Source of the DNA: a virus
Reading direction: 5' to 3' (one strand)
DNA: 27,477 nucleotides
IMG/VR virus record: IMGVR_UViG_3300042355_000517
Coordinates: 1 to 27,477 of that record
This document shows positions 16,569 to 21,860 of the stretch, one piece after another. Below the pieces are notes generated by a model. That model was not told the DNA's origin and ran no database searches. It was given only the letters and a program-made list of their open reading frames with translations. Position 1 is the stretch's first letter. Each line of letters starts with the position of its first letter. A program made the position numbers and the translations under genes.

Positions 16569-17094
16569 TTTTTGCAATCCTTTTATTTATATCTGCTAGG
16601 CTGACCGGAGTATAGTTGTCAAGGCACTCCATGCTAACATTTATGTAACGTGGGTCTGGGTGGCCGTTTGGTAAGAGCACTCGTTTGTAGTGCAGGTGTC
16701 CGTGTAAGTTAGTGCCCCAGCGATCCAAACTCTCTGGATGTATAGGCACATGAGTCATTACTACACCGTACCTATGGCATACTCCACGAACATCATCAAA
16801 GTATTGTGCATACTGTGCTAGCTTACACTCGTCGTGATTACCACGGATCAATATTTTTATACCGTTAAGACGACCTAGAATTTCTAGTCCTGTTGCATTC
16901 TTAGTCATGCAAACATCGCCTAGGAAGTATACTTTGTCATCAGGTTTGACCACACTGTTGTGTTGAGCAATAATGTGCTCGTGCATATGGTTAATGCCAT
17001 TAAAACTACGTAGTTGTGTGCCGTCACTTCTAAGAAACTTTAAGATGTTCTCGTGATGAAAGTGATGGTCACTAGCAAAAAATACATTGCTCAT
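16558..17094 (-). CDS. Calcineurin-like metallophosphoesterase
   Basis: A 178-residue binuclear metal phosphoesterase with the full motif set: D9-H-H11 (ASDHHFHH), GD (59-60), GNHD (85-88), TH (114-115) and HGHLH (131-135). The size fits the small YfcE/phage phosphoesterase group, whose substrates are usually phosphodiesters or nucleotides. It has no signal peptide and no nuclease capping domain, so it differs from the SbcD-like protein. It is the first protein gene after tRNA-Val and the hairpin/promoter at 17115-17167. Confidence 0.88.
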   Translation of the reverse strand: MSNVFFASDHHFHHENILKFLRSDGTQLRSFNGINHMHEHIIAQHNSVVKPDDKVYFLGDVCMTKNATGLEILGRLNGIKILIRGNHDECKLAQYAQYFDDVRGVCHRYGVVMTHVPIHPESLDRWGTNLHGHLHYKRVLLPNGHPDPRYINVSMECLDNYTPVSLADINKRIAKSAK

Positions 17095-17105
17095 TTTTAA
17101 ACCTT

Positions 17106-17158
17106 AAAAATAATGCCCAGCCTGTGTGACATTTTTATATTATATCACACTGACTGGG
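17106..17158 (-). terminator. Two-tier hairpin downstream of tRNA-Val, terminator-like
   Basis: An outer stem GCCCAG/CTGGGC (17115-17120 with 17153-17158) encloses an inner stem GTGTGA/TCACAC. On the minus strand the sequence ATTATTTTT follows. The loop holds the -10 box of a promoter, so terminator and promoter share the same bases. Confidence 0.65.
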
Positions 17159-17167
17159 CCTGTGCAA
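17139..17167 (-). promoter_or_regulatory. Sigma70-type promoter, TTGCAC-17-TATAAT
   Basis: On the minus strand TTGCAC (17162-17167) and TATAAT (17139-17144) have a 17-base spacer. It follows tRNA-Val and would drive the phosphoesterase gene. The -10 lies in the loop of the terminator-like hairpin. The -35 matches consensus only in TTG. Confidence 0.68.
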
Positions 17168-17177
17168 GTTTAAGTTT

Positions 17178-17252
17178 TGGTAGTACCTGAGGGTTTCGAA
17201 CCCACGACCCTCTCGGTGTAAACGAGATGCTCTACCACTGAGCTAAGGTACT
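17178..17252 (-). tRNA. tRNA-Val(TAC)
   Basis: Acceptor AGTACCT/AGGTACT, anticodon TAC in a stem of CTCG/CGAG type, T arm with TTCGAAA, discriminator A, and CCA encoded. Its first two bases (AG) are also the last two bases of the TAG stop codon of the methyltransferase-like gene. Confidence 0.95.
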
Positions 17253-17820
17253 AGGGATTTGCTAGGTAAAAAGCTAGGGCAAAGCCTAGTGGAGTCATAC
17301 TACGCAATTCTTTAGTTCGTTCTGATTTACCACCTAATTGCATTATTGGCGATTTAGGGTCGGGATCAACTGGTGATTGAGGCAGGTCACGATTAAATGT
17401 GCCCCACAATCCTGTTTTCTTGGTGTAGGCGTCACCAAACCACCATGGCTGAAAGTACCATGGAGTGCCTAGTTCTGGTCTAAGTTTTGCTAGTCTACCC
17501 ACAGGATTTTCAATCACCCACCACTGGGGCTCGTGATAACTTATAATCTCTAGGGTTTTATCTACCAGTTGTAAGCTCTGCTGGGTACGACCATTGGTAT
17601 CTTTTTGCCCCCAGTACTGAGCACCACTACTAGCAAAGTCTGTGCAAGGTGGAGCCGCTAGGATACCGTGTATGGGTTGTGGTAAGTCGCCGGGAGTTAT
17701 ATCAAGTATATCAAGACCAAGTTTAACGTCTACTTGATATACGTCATATAATCCGCTGTCGCGGTAGTATTTAGGCCAATTGCCACTATAATCGAACAGG
17801 GATAGTATAATTTTTTTCAT
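17251..17820 (-). CDS. Small C5-cytosine methyltransferase-like protein
   Basis: A 189-residue protein resembling phage Dcm-like methylases. It has a nucleotide-binding start (ILSLFDYSGNWPKYYRD, then YQVDVKLG), the catalytic PPC (residues 57-59, LAAPPCTDFASSG) and ENP (104-106). A C-terminal segment of motif VIII-X type (TPLGFALAFYLA) is present. There is almost no room for a target-recognition domain, so it may be a minimal or altered enzyme. I chose MKKIILSLF as the start: its A is the last base of the tRNA-Gly CCA, and no Shine-Dalgarno is visible. The stop TAG overlaps tRNA-Val by 2 bases. Confidence 0.75.
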   Translation of the reverse strand: MKKIILSLFDYSGNWPKYYRDSGLYDVYQVDVKLGLDILDITPGDLPQPIHGILAAPPCTDFASSGAQYWGQKDTNGRTQQSLQLVDKTLEIISYHEPQWWVIENPVGRLAKLRPELGTPWYFQPWWFGDAYTKKTGLWGTFNRDLPQSPVDPDPKSPIMQLGGKSERTKELRSMTPLGFALAFYLANP

Positions 17821-17897
17821 GGAGCGGGTAGGGAGATTCGAACTCCTCACTTCGAGTTTGGAAGACTGGCGTGCTAACCGTTAAACACTATACCCGC
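17820..17897 (-). tRNA. tRNA-Gly(TCC)
   Basis: Acceptor GCGGGTA/TACCCGC, anticodon loop CTTCCAA, T arm GGAG-TTCGAAT-CTCC, discriminator T, CCA encoded. The 5' end carries the last 17 bases of the DUF1289 gene, and the final A is the first base of the next start codon. The anticodon stem has one C-C mismatch. Confidence 0.93.
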
Positions 17898-18060
17898 TAG
17901 TATACCTAACTTGTCTATAGAATAGTTTATTAACTACTTGTTCTCGTTGTTTGTCTGTGTATGCTGTCCAGTCTTGGATTTCTTCCCTAGTTCTCCAGCA
18001 GCCTATACATAGCTCTAGTTTAGGGTCTAACTTACATACTTTAATACAAGGAGTAATCAT
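17881..18060 (-). CDS. DUF1289 family small cysteine-rich protein
   Basis: A 59-residue protein starting MITPCIKVCKLDP with LCIGCWRTREEIQDW. The spacing of the four cysteines (PCIxVC and CxGC) and the RTxxEI-xW motif match DUF1289 proteins, common in proteobacteria and of unknown function; the cysteines may bind metal. Its ATG sits one base after the stop of the upstream 40-codon ORF (TAAAATG), so translation is probably coupled. It ends with TAA 17 bases inside tRNA-Gly, so tRNA maturation would remove its last codons. Confidence 0.85.
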   Translation of the reverse strand: MITPCIKVCKLDPKLELCIGCWRTREEIQDWTAYTDKQREQVVNKLFYRQVRYTSGYSV

Positions 18061-18061
18061 T

Positions 18062-18184
18062 TTACTCTAATACAAGCACTTGTACGTCCCAGAATCCCCA
18101 CTCGTCCACAGTCCAATTTAGGAACATTTTAGTTGGTAGGGGAATAAGGTAGCCAGCACTGGGTGGAATTTTTGTTTGGTTCAT
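18062..18184 (-). CDS. Putative 40-residue peptide
   Basis: Starting at MNQTKIPPSAGYLIPLPTK the frame gives 40 residues with a tryptophan-rich end (NWTVDEWGFWDVQ). The frame is open back into tRNA-Ser, but this is the first ATG after the tRNA. There is no strong Shine-Dalgarno. The tight TAA-A-ATG junction with DUF1289 is the main evidence that it is translated. No family was recognised. Confidence 0.5.
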   Translation of the reverse strand: MNQTKIPPSAGYLIPLPTKMFLNWTVDEWGFWDVQVLVLE

Positions 18185-18202
18185 TGGCGCAAATCTAAGA
18201 AG

Positions 18203-18222
18203 TAGAGGGTGCTGGGCACCCT
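18203..18222 (-). terminator. Hairpin after tRNA-Ser(TGA)
   Basis: A 10-bp GC-rich stem (TAGAGGGTGC/GCACCCTCTA type) with a very short loop lies 6 bases past the encoded CCA. The following minus-strand sequence (CTTCTTAG) is only weakly T-rich. It may terminate transcription partially or protect the tRNA 3' side; I cannot tell which. Confidence 0.5.
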
Positions 18223-18228
18223 CTATGT

Positions 18229-18318
18229 TGGCAGAAGCGGTGAGATTCGAACTCACGGACCCCTTACGGAATCGTCGGTTTTCAAGACCGGTGCCTTAAA
18301 CCCCTCGACCACGCTTCT
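18229..18318 (-). tRNA. tRNA-Ser(TGA)
   Basis: A type II tRNA with a long variable arm. Acceptor AGAAGCG/CGCTTCT, anticodon TGA in a CGGTC/ACCG-type arm, T arm GTGAG-TTCGAAT-CTCAC, discriminator G, CCA encoded. Its first two bases (AG) belong to the TAG stop of the Hsp20 gene. Confidence 0.95.
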
Positions 18319-18757
18319 AAAGATCAAGCTGTTGTTGTCCACCAATAGGAATACGCTTAGGCTTCAGGGTTTCTTGCAAGCCTAAGTAAACCTTTAGCAA
18401 GCCGTCTTTAAGCTCGGCATGTAGGACTTCATACTGATTGTCTAGGAAAAAGCTACGAGTAAAGCCTCTGTAGGCAATACCTTGATGAATCCAAGCTGTA
18501 TAATCTTTATCTTCTTCCTGCTCAGACTTTTGAGCAGTGATTACAAGTTCGCCTTTTGATACTTCGAGACTAATCTCACTCTCCTTAAAACCAGCAACAG
18601 CTAGTTCTAGGAGATACTTGTGATCTTCAGCTTTACGAACATTGTATGGCGGATAATTAACATTTGCCTTAGCAATCATTTGCGTATGCAATTTGTTAAT
18701 GCGATCTTGGGCTTCATCAAAGCCTAGAAAGTATTTATTAATATCTTTTAGTGTCAT
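18317..18757 (-). CDS. Hsp20 / alpha-crystallin small heat-shock protein
   Basis: A 146-residue small heat-shock chaperone that holds unfolding proteins. The alpha-crystallin domain spans about residues 40-135: KYLLELAVAGFKESEISLEV, LVITAQK, the IbpA-like IHQGIAYRGFTRSFFL, and LKDGLLKVYL. A C-terminal IPI motif for oligomer assembly follows. It has a strong ribosome site (GAGGAGA) and lies just downstream of the tmRNA on the same strand. Phage Hsp20 genes are known, for example in cyanophages. The stop codon TAG runs 2 bases into tRNA-Ser. Confidence 0.93.
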   Translation of the reverse strand: MTLKDINKYFLGFDEAQDRINKLHTQMIAKANVNYPPYNVRKAEDHKYLLELAVAGFKESEISLEVSKGELVITAQKSEQEEDKDYTAWIHQGIAYRGFTRSFFLDNQYEVLHAELKDGLLKVYLGLQETLKPKRIPIGGQQQLDL

Positions 18758-18814
18758 CTTATTCTCCTCGGTTGAGCAAGAATTGTTAATAAAAATGCCA
18801 AATGGCCATTTAAG

Positions 18815-18845
18815 TCCAGGTTTTCTGTTACGAGGATAACCTGGA
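18815..18845 (-). terminator. Hairpin at the 3' end of the tmRNA gene
   Basis: An 8-bp stem (TCCAGGTT/AACCTGGA, 18815-18822 with 18838-18845) encloses a 15-base loop. About 25 bases further on the minus strand is a T5 run (GCATTTTTATT), so this could be a processing hairpin, with termination at the later T run. Confidence 0.5.
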
Positions 18846-18856
18846 ACCCTAAGCCG

Positions 18857-18999
18857 AGTTTAGGCGGCTAATGCGAACGTTTCATCGTTTGCGTTTAGTT
18901 TGTTTGCTTCTCTAGCCGGGTAGTCCCAGCCCTACGGCTTCTGCATTGCCGAGTTGTCCATCTTCCTACTCTGCACCCTGTCGAAACCATGACTGGCCC
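18857..18999 (-). ncRNA. ssrA: tmRNA coding piece with ANDETFALAA tag
   Basis: This segment starts with GGGCCAG, then the D-like TCATGGTTTCGACAGG. A structured segment follows (CGGC/GCCG, and an AGCC/GGCT helix enclosing GTAG/CTAC, likely pseudoknot PK1), then an A-rich lead-in (AGCAAACAAACTAAAC). The resume codon is GCA at 18890-18892 and the stop TAA is at 18860-18862. The stop lies in the loop of a 5-bp hairpin (AGCCG/CGGCT), matching helix P5 of known tmRNAs. With the tRNA-borne alanine the tag is AANDETFALAA. Confidence 0.92.
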
Positions 19000-19058
19000 A
19001 TCAGAAACATTCTCACGGTTTATCTTTCCGTTCCCAAATACATGGACAAAAATGTTTC
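19000..19058 (-). other. Intervening segment removed from the permuted tmRNA precursor
   Basis: About 59 bases join the encoded CCA to the GGG 5' end. A 9-bp inverted repeat (AGAAACATT/AATGTTTCT, 19003-19011 with 19051-19059) directly extends the acceptor stem, giving one long hairpin in the precursor. This is the expected shape for a segment excised by tRNA-processing nucleases. Confidence 0.85.
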
Positions 19059-19118
19059 TGGTGGACCAGGCGGGAGTCGAACCCGCGTCCAAAGCACCTT
19101 TGGGTTAACTTCATACAA
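19059..19118 (-). ncRNA. ssrA: tmRNA acceptor piece
   Basis: The piece ends with T arm GCGGG-TTCGACT-CCCGC, acceptor strand CTGGTCC, discriminator A and encoded CCA. The lead-in CTTTGGACGCGGG closely matches the conserved 3' end of bacterial tmRNAs. Its 5' boundary is unknown; it begins at or after the TAG stop of the upstream small membrane protein gene. Confidence 0.88.
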
Positions 19119-19298
19119 CTATATCTTCTTTTGCGTAACACTACAACTACCAACTAGGGTTTTACCTTTAGTTTCGTAGTCTAGTTTAAGTTTGGCTAGT
19201 GCTTGTTCGCACTCAGCTCTGCTAGAGTATGCACCTCTAGTTCCGTGCTCGCCGCCAGTGCCTAACACAGAAAATAGTATAATCCATACCCAAGCCAT
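19119..19298 (-). CDS. Small secreted or membrane protein
   Basis: A 59-residue protein beginning MAWVWIILFSVLG, a hydrophobic segment that could be a signal peptide or anchor. It continues with a charged helix and two cysteines (SRAECEQALAKL, GSCSVTQKKI). I chose the ATG at 19298 (GGA 8 bases upstream) over an in-frame TTG start 27 bases earlier inside the upstream gene. It ends where the tmRNA acceptor piece begins. The cysteine pair suggests a disulfide in the periplasm, an inference only. Confidence 0.65.
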   Translation of the reverse strand: MAWVWIILFSVLGTGGEHGTRGAYSSRAECEQALAKLKLDYETKGKTLVGSCSVTQKKI

Positions 19299-19303
19299 AG
19301 TAT

Positions 19304-19693
19304 TTATCCTATATCTTGTGCCCAAGAATGCTGATTCCAGAACTCACTAACTTTTGCTTGGTCAAGACCACAAAACTCAGCAAATTTAGTTAGCAAGTTG
19401 TCATCATGTTCAGCATCAAAAATGCTATTATGTATAGTCAGGTATCCTGCCATCTGTGCAGGAGCATAGGCTTCTGGCCCGAACTCAAACACATTGTAGA
19501 GAACATACCTGTAAGTGCCCTTGTCCTCAATATCACCTTTGTAGATGCGACGACACACTGCACAGAATGCATCAAGCTGTTGCTCTTTGGTTAAACTATT
19601 CCAATACTCCTCACTAGCCAGCTCAATATTTAGCATAGCTTTATTCCAAGCTTCGCCAATTTCACTTAGTGAATCTTTAAGTTCTTCGTTCAT
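19304..19693 (-). CDS. Conserved-type phage protein (SLTKEQQLDAF family)
   Basis: A 129-residue protein with a pattern I recognise from many large phages: WNSLTKEQQLDAFCAVCRR, GTYRYVLYNVFEFGPEAY, and AGYLTIHNSIF. No function is known to me. The annotated ATG lies 12 bases past the CCA of tRNA-Thr without a Shine-Dalgarno. An internal ATG at about residue 20 has a weak GGA before it and could be the real start. Confidence 0.75.
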   Translation of the reverse strand: MNEELKDSLSEIGEAWNKAMLNIELASEEYWNSLTKEQQLDAFCAVCRRIYKGDIEDKGTYRYVLYNVFEFGPEAYAPAQMAGYLTIHNSIFDAEHDDNLLTKFAEFCGLDQAKVSEFWNQHSWAQDIG

Positions 19694-19705
19694 GATTATA
19701 CTTAG

Positions 19706-19780
<75 letters not shown>

Positions 19781-19784
19781 GGTG

Positions 19785-19860
19785 TGGAGTAGACGACAGG
19801 ACTCGAACCTGCATATACTGGATTTGCAATCCAGTCCCTAGCCTTTCGGGTCACATCTAC
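19785..19860 (-). tRNA. tRNA-Cys(GCA)
   Basis: Acceptor GTAGATG/CGTCTAC, anticodon GCA in a CTGGA/TCCAG stem, T arm GCAGG-TTCGAGT-CCTGT, discriminator T (usual for Cys), CCA encoded. The TAG at bases 2-4 is the stop codon of the upstream protein gene. Confidence 0.96.
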
Positions 19861-20078
19861 ATAATTCGCGGATCTAGTTTGCGTTGGGTAACTAGTTGCT
19901 CAAATGTTGCAAAGGTGCGCTCAAACTTAAGGTGATAAAGAGTCTTAAGTCCAAGTAAAAGATTATGCACATCGTCACTAAGTTCAAGACTATCTGTTTC
20001 CATAATAGTCTGCAGATCATCGGTGATATGCCAGCAATCTAGGATTTCTTGTTCAAGGTCAAAGCGGTCTTTAGTCAT
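19857..20078 (-). CDS. Hypothetical small acidic protein ending inside tRNA-Cys
   Basis: A 73-residue protein of unknown function, helical and acidic at first (FDLEQEILDCWHITDDLQTIM) and more basic later (YHLKFERTFATFEQLVTQRK). It follows the YkuK-like gene by one base and is probably coupled to it. The stop TAG is at bases 2-4 of tRNA-Cys, so RNase P cleavage would separate the stop codon from the message. Confidence 0.75.
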   Translation of the reverse strand: MTKDRFDLEQEILDCWHITDDLQTIMETDSLELSDDVHNLLLGLKTLYHLKFERTFATFEQLVTQRKLDPRIM

Positions 20079-20079
20079 T

Positions 20080-20550
20080 TTAGTTTGAAAGAATAAATTT
20101 TAGTCGGTCTGCTGCGTAACTTGCTGCAAATGCTTGAGGTTTAACTTGTGCTTCTATATTACAGGTACCGCGAATATATCCAATAGCCTGCGAAATTACT
20201 TGTGAACTTGCGTAACGATCATCTGGATTAATATCTAGGTGTACTTCTACATGACGATCTTGTAGGACGTCGCTTAGCTCATTAAATAGCTCGGCTACTT
20301 TGTAGACTTCGCCCATGAGTCGTAGTGCAGGTTTGTCTCGGCGCTGGTCGTAGTCTCGCTCACGAGTAATTTGACCAAATATTTTACAGCCGTGTTTGCC
20401 TTCGAGATGAACTACAACAGCTAGATAGTATTCAGCCATCCAGCAGTCGCCACCACTTATACGCTCACTATCTGCACCTAAGTATACCTTGGTGTCTGGA
20501 CTCTGAGCACTAATAAACTGTTTAATTTCGTCTAGGTCGAATTGTTTCAT
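20080..20550 (-). CDS. YkuK/DUF458-like RNase H fold protein
   Basis: A 156-residue protein with the layout of the DUF458 (YkuK) RNase H-like family: KVYLGADSERIS, with a potential metal Asp, then the strand YYLAVVVHLEG, a helix (RLMGEVYKVAELFNELSD), and VEVHLDINPDDRYASSQV with a second acidic site. It ends with KPQAFAASYAADRL. Whether it is a nuclease is not established. Its ATG follows the CCA of tRNA-Gln by 5 bases without a Shine-Dalgarno, so the message may be nearly leaderless after tRNA excision. Confidence 0.72.
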   Translation of the reverse strand: MKQFDLDEIKQFISAQSPDTKVYLGADSERISGGDCWMAEYYLAVVVHLEGKHGCKIFGQITRERDYDQRRDKPALRLMGEVYKVAELFNELSDVLQDRHVEVHLDINPDDRYASSQVISQAIGYIRGTCNIEAQVKPQAFAASYAADRLKFILSN

Positions 20551-20555
20551 GATTA

Positions 20556-20629
20556 TGGCAGGGGTACTTGGAGTCGAACCAAGAATATGGGAATCAAAAT
20601 CCTGTGTGATACCGTTTCACTATACCCCA
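20556..20629 (-). tRNA. tRNA-Gln(TTG)
   Basis: Acceptor TGGGGTA/TACCCCT (as in bacterial Gln), anticodon TTG, T arm CTTGG-TTCGACT-CCAAG, discriminator G, CCA encoded. Two bases separate it from tRNA-Asn, so both are probably cut from one precursor. Confidence 0.96.
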
Positions 20630-20631
20630 CT

Positions 20632-20706
20632 TGGCTCCACAGGCTGGGATCGAACCAACGACCAATTGATTAACAGTCAACTGCTCTACCGCTGAGCTAC
20701 TGTGGA
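20632..20706 (-). tRNA. tRNA-Asn(GTT)
   Basis: Acceptor TCCACAG/CTGTGGA, anticodon GTT, T arm GTTGG-TTCGATC-CCAGC, discriminator G, CCA encoded. The first 10 bases also encode the end of the MbcA/ParS-like gene, whose last codons (CCA CAG TAG) are acceptor-stem and following bases. Confidence 0.96.
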
Positions 20707-20894
20707 ATATAATTAAGCTGTGCTAGAATGTACCGGTATACTGTTCTACGAGGTTCATCCCCTGACTCCAACATTTGGAGTGGAGTTTGCATACCAAATG
20801 CACGATTAGGTGATTCGTACCACCGATCTACTAGTTCTTGTGAGCCTAGCATACTCTTTAGGCACATATTAAGTGTAGCGTATGGATACTTCAT
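20697..20894 (-). CDS. Stand-alone MbcA/ParS/Xre-type (DUF2384-like) domain protein
   Basis: A 65-residue protein. Residues from about 20 on (ELVDRWYESPNRAFGMQTP, LQMLESGDEPRRTVYRYIL) match the toxin-binding domain of MbcA/ParS/Xre antitoxins, whose hallmark is a Trp, PN, G and PLxxL pattern. Those antitoxins neutralise RES-domain toxins that destroy NAD. Here the domain stands alone with no DNA-binding Xre part and no toxin gene nearby. It could act as an anti-toxin against a host defence, an inference. It has AGGA before its ATG, 17 bases past tRNA-Leu, and its stop lies inside tRNA-Asn. Confidence 0.62.
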   Translation of the reverse strand: MKYPYATLNMCLKSMLGSQELVDRWYESPNRAFGMQTPLQMLESGDEPRRTVYRYILAQLNYIPQ

Positions 20895-20911
20895 TCAGAT
20901 TCCTAAGTGTA

Positions 20912-20997
20912 TGGTGCCCCGAGCCGGACTCGAACCGGCACGCATTTTCAGCGAGGGATTTTAAGTCCCTTGTGTCTACCTATTTCACCACCGGGGC
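20912..20997 (-). tRNA. tRNA-Leu(TAA)
   Basis: A type II tRNA. Acceptor GCCCCGG/TCGGGGC, anticodon TAA in a GGGA/TCCC arm, variable arm of about 14 bases, T arm GCCGG-TTCGAGT-CCGGC, discriminator A, CCA encoded. Confidence 0.96.
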
Positions 20998-21002
20998 TTA
21001 GA

Positions 21003-21218
21003 TCAGACTAGTACAGTTCCCCTGTCGTAGAGGATATAGATATTTTGGAACTGCTGGTGCATTAGGTCAAGGTCGCGGATCGAGCAGTAGGGTCCGCCTT
21101 CAATTTGAAAGTCTTTGCCACCCTGCCAGTCGCGGAGCGCTTGCTCACGAGTCTTATACTGGCGACCATAGGCAGGCAACAAGAACATGGGACTAGTAAC
21201 TTGATTTAATGCTTGCAT
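21003..21218 (-). CDS. Conserved-type small phage protein (FLLPAYGRxYKT family)
   Basis: A 71-residue protein with a pattern seen in many phages: MFLLPAYGRQYKTREQALRD, KDFQIEGGPYCSIRDLD and NIYILYDRG. It is probably a compact nucleic-acid or protein-binding domain, but no function is known to me. AGGAATCC precedes the ATG. It is the first gene after the promoter at 21248-21276 and ends 5 bases before tRNA-Leu. Confidence 0.78.
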   Translation of the reverse strand: MQALNQVTSPMFLLPAYGRQYKTREQALRDWQGGKDFQIEGGPYCSIRDLDLMHQQFQNIYILYDRGTVLV

Positions 21219-21247
21219 TTGGATTCCTAAATTGTCACAGAAATAAT

Positions 21248-21276
21248 ATTATAGCAAATCTGCGATTTAGGGTCAA
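21248..21276 (-). promoter_or_regulatory. Sigma70-type promoter, TTGACC-17-TATAAT
   Basis: On the minus strand TTGACC (21271-21276) and TATAATATT (-10 at 21248-21253) are spaced by 17 bases, behind an AAAATTTTT tract. It lies just after tRNA-Trp and can start a transcript covering the Leu, Asn, Gln, Cys and Thr tRNAs and their interleaved genes. Confidence 0.85.
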
Positions 21277-21290
21277 GACAAAAATTTTCT

Positions 21291-21364
21291 TGGCCTCCCC
21301 ATACGGACTCGAACCGCAACCAACAGTTTTGGAGACTGTGATGCTGCCATTACACCATGAGGAG
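21291..21364 (-). tRNA. tRNA-Trp(CCA)
   Basis: Acceptor CTCCTCA/TGGGGAG, anticodon CCA in a CAGT/ACTG arm, T arm TGCGG-TTCGAGT-CCGTA, discriminator G (usual for Trp), CCA encoded. Five bases separate it from the initiator-like tRNA. Confidence 0.95.
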
Positions 21365-21369
21365 GTTAG

Positions 21370-21443
21370 TGGTTGCGGGAGAGGGAATCGAACCCCCATC
21401 TGGAGCTTATGAGACTCCTGAATTACCTTTACTCTATCCCGCG
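21370..21443 (-). tRNA. tRNA-Met(CAT), initiator-like
   Basis: The acceptor is CGCGGGA/TCCCGCA, leaving C1 opposite A72, the hallmark of bacterial initiator tRNA. The D stem has the initiator-type A11-T24 pair. The anticodon loop is CTCATAA, the discriminator is A and CCA is encoded. The anticodon stem (GGAGT/GCTCC) lacks the three consecutive G-C pairs of classical initiators, so function as an initiator is likely but not certain. Confidence 0.85.
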
Positions 21444-21450
21444 AAACCTG

Positions 21451-21609
21451 TTACTGTGAGCGATTGAACCAGTTACTAGTAGTAAGCCAGCGCTTTTCTA
21501 GATCTTCTAGTTCTTTGTGGTCTTTAGGGCCGTATTCTTTGACATAATCCTCGAATGTGTACGGACGAACAAATTCCAGGACGCGCTGCCACATATCAGC
21601 GACTTTCAT
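21451..21609 (-). CDS. Hypothetical 52-residue protein
   Basis: A short protein (MKVADMWQRVLEFVRPYTFE, then a charged helix KDHKELEDLEKRW). Its ATG lies 14 bases inside the end of the upstream gene and there is no independent Shine-Dalgarno, indicating translational coupling. It ends 7 bases before the initiator-like tRNA. The coding frame is coherent and fills what would otherwise be an empty gap. No family was recognised. Confidence 0.68.
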   Translation of the reverse strand: MKVADMWQRVLEFVRPYTFEDYVKEYGPKDHKELEDLEKRWLTTSNWFNRSQ

Positions 21610-21835
21610 TATTTACAAAGCCGTATAGCTCTTTGGCTTTCTCTAGAATATCTTTAAAATCATAAAACTTGGGCATATGCGTAGCCCAATCTTCGGGCTG
21701 AACCTTGCCAAGCTCTACCATCTGGTGAAAGGTTTGCTCTGCAAATTGTTTATTAGCTTCAAACTGTTGTTGAAGATAGCCCTGAGCAAGTTGCAGCAAC
21801 TCAGTGCGAATTTCGTACGGATTTTTAGTTGTCAT
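21596..21835 (-). CDS. Conserved-type phage protein (NPYEIRTELLQLA family)
   Basis: A 79-residue helical protein with a pattern I recognise from large phages: MTTKNPYEIRTELLQLAQGY, a Gln-rich helix, then FYDFKDILEKAKELYGFV. No function is known to me; in other phages such genes are often near structural or assembly genes. AAGGAAG precedes the ATG. It starts shortly after the terminator at 21861-21890, so its transcript arises by read-through or from an unseen promoter. Confidence 0.75.
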   Translation of the reverse strand: MTTKNPYEIRTELLQLAQGYLQQQFEANKQFAEQTFHQMVELGKVQPEDWATHMPKFYDFKDILEKAKELYGFVNNESR

Positions 21836-21860
21836 GATACTTCCTTATGTGTTGTGTGTG

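Larger units (their letters stand above)
18816..19118 (-). ncRNA. ssrA: Circularly permuted (two-piece type) tmRNA gene
   Basis: tmRNA rescues stalled ribosomes by adding a degradation tag. Here the tRNA-like 3' half comes first on the minus strand and the 5' half with the tag comes second, as in the permuted genes of alpha-proteobacteria, cyanobacteria and some beta-proteobacteria. The two halves rebuild a full 7-bp acceptor stem, GGGCCAG (18993-18999) with CTGGTCC (19063-19069), one pair being G-U. The 5' part has the tmRNA-typical ATGGTTTCGACAGG. The tag frame reads ANDETFALAA-stop. Outer boundaries are approximate because the mature ends cannot be read from sequence. Confidence 0.93.

Noticed and set aside
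16374-16577. TTG start of the tail-anchored protein at 16577
   Set aside because: The purine-rich ribosome site touches this TTG with no spacing, while the GTG nine bases later has proper spacing.
18895-19179. Open reading frames of 65-77 codons on both strands across the tmRNA
   Set aside because: They lie over the tmRNA acceptor and coding pieces, have no ribosome sites and contain translated tRNA-like sequence.
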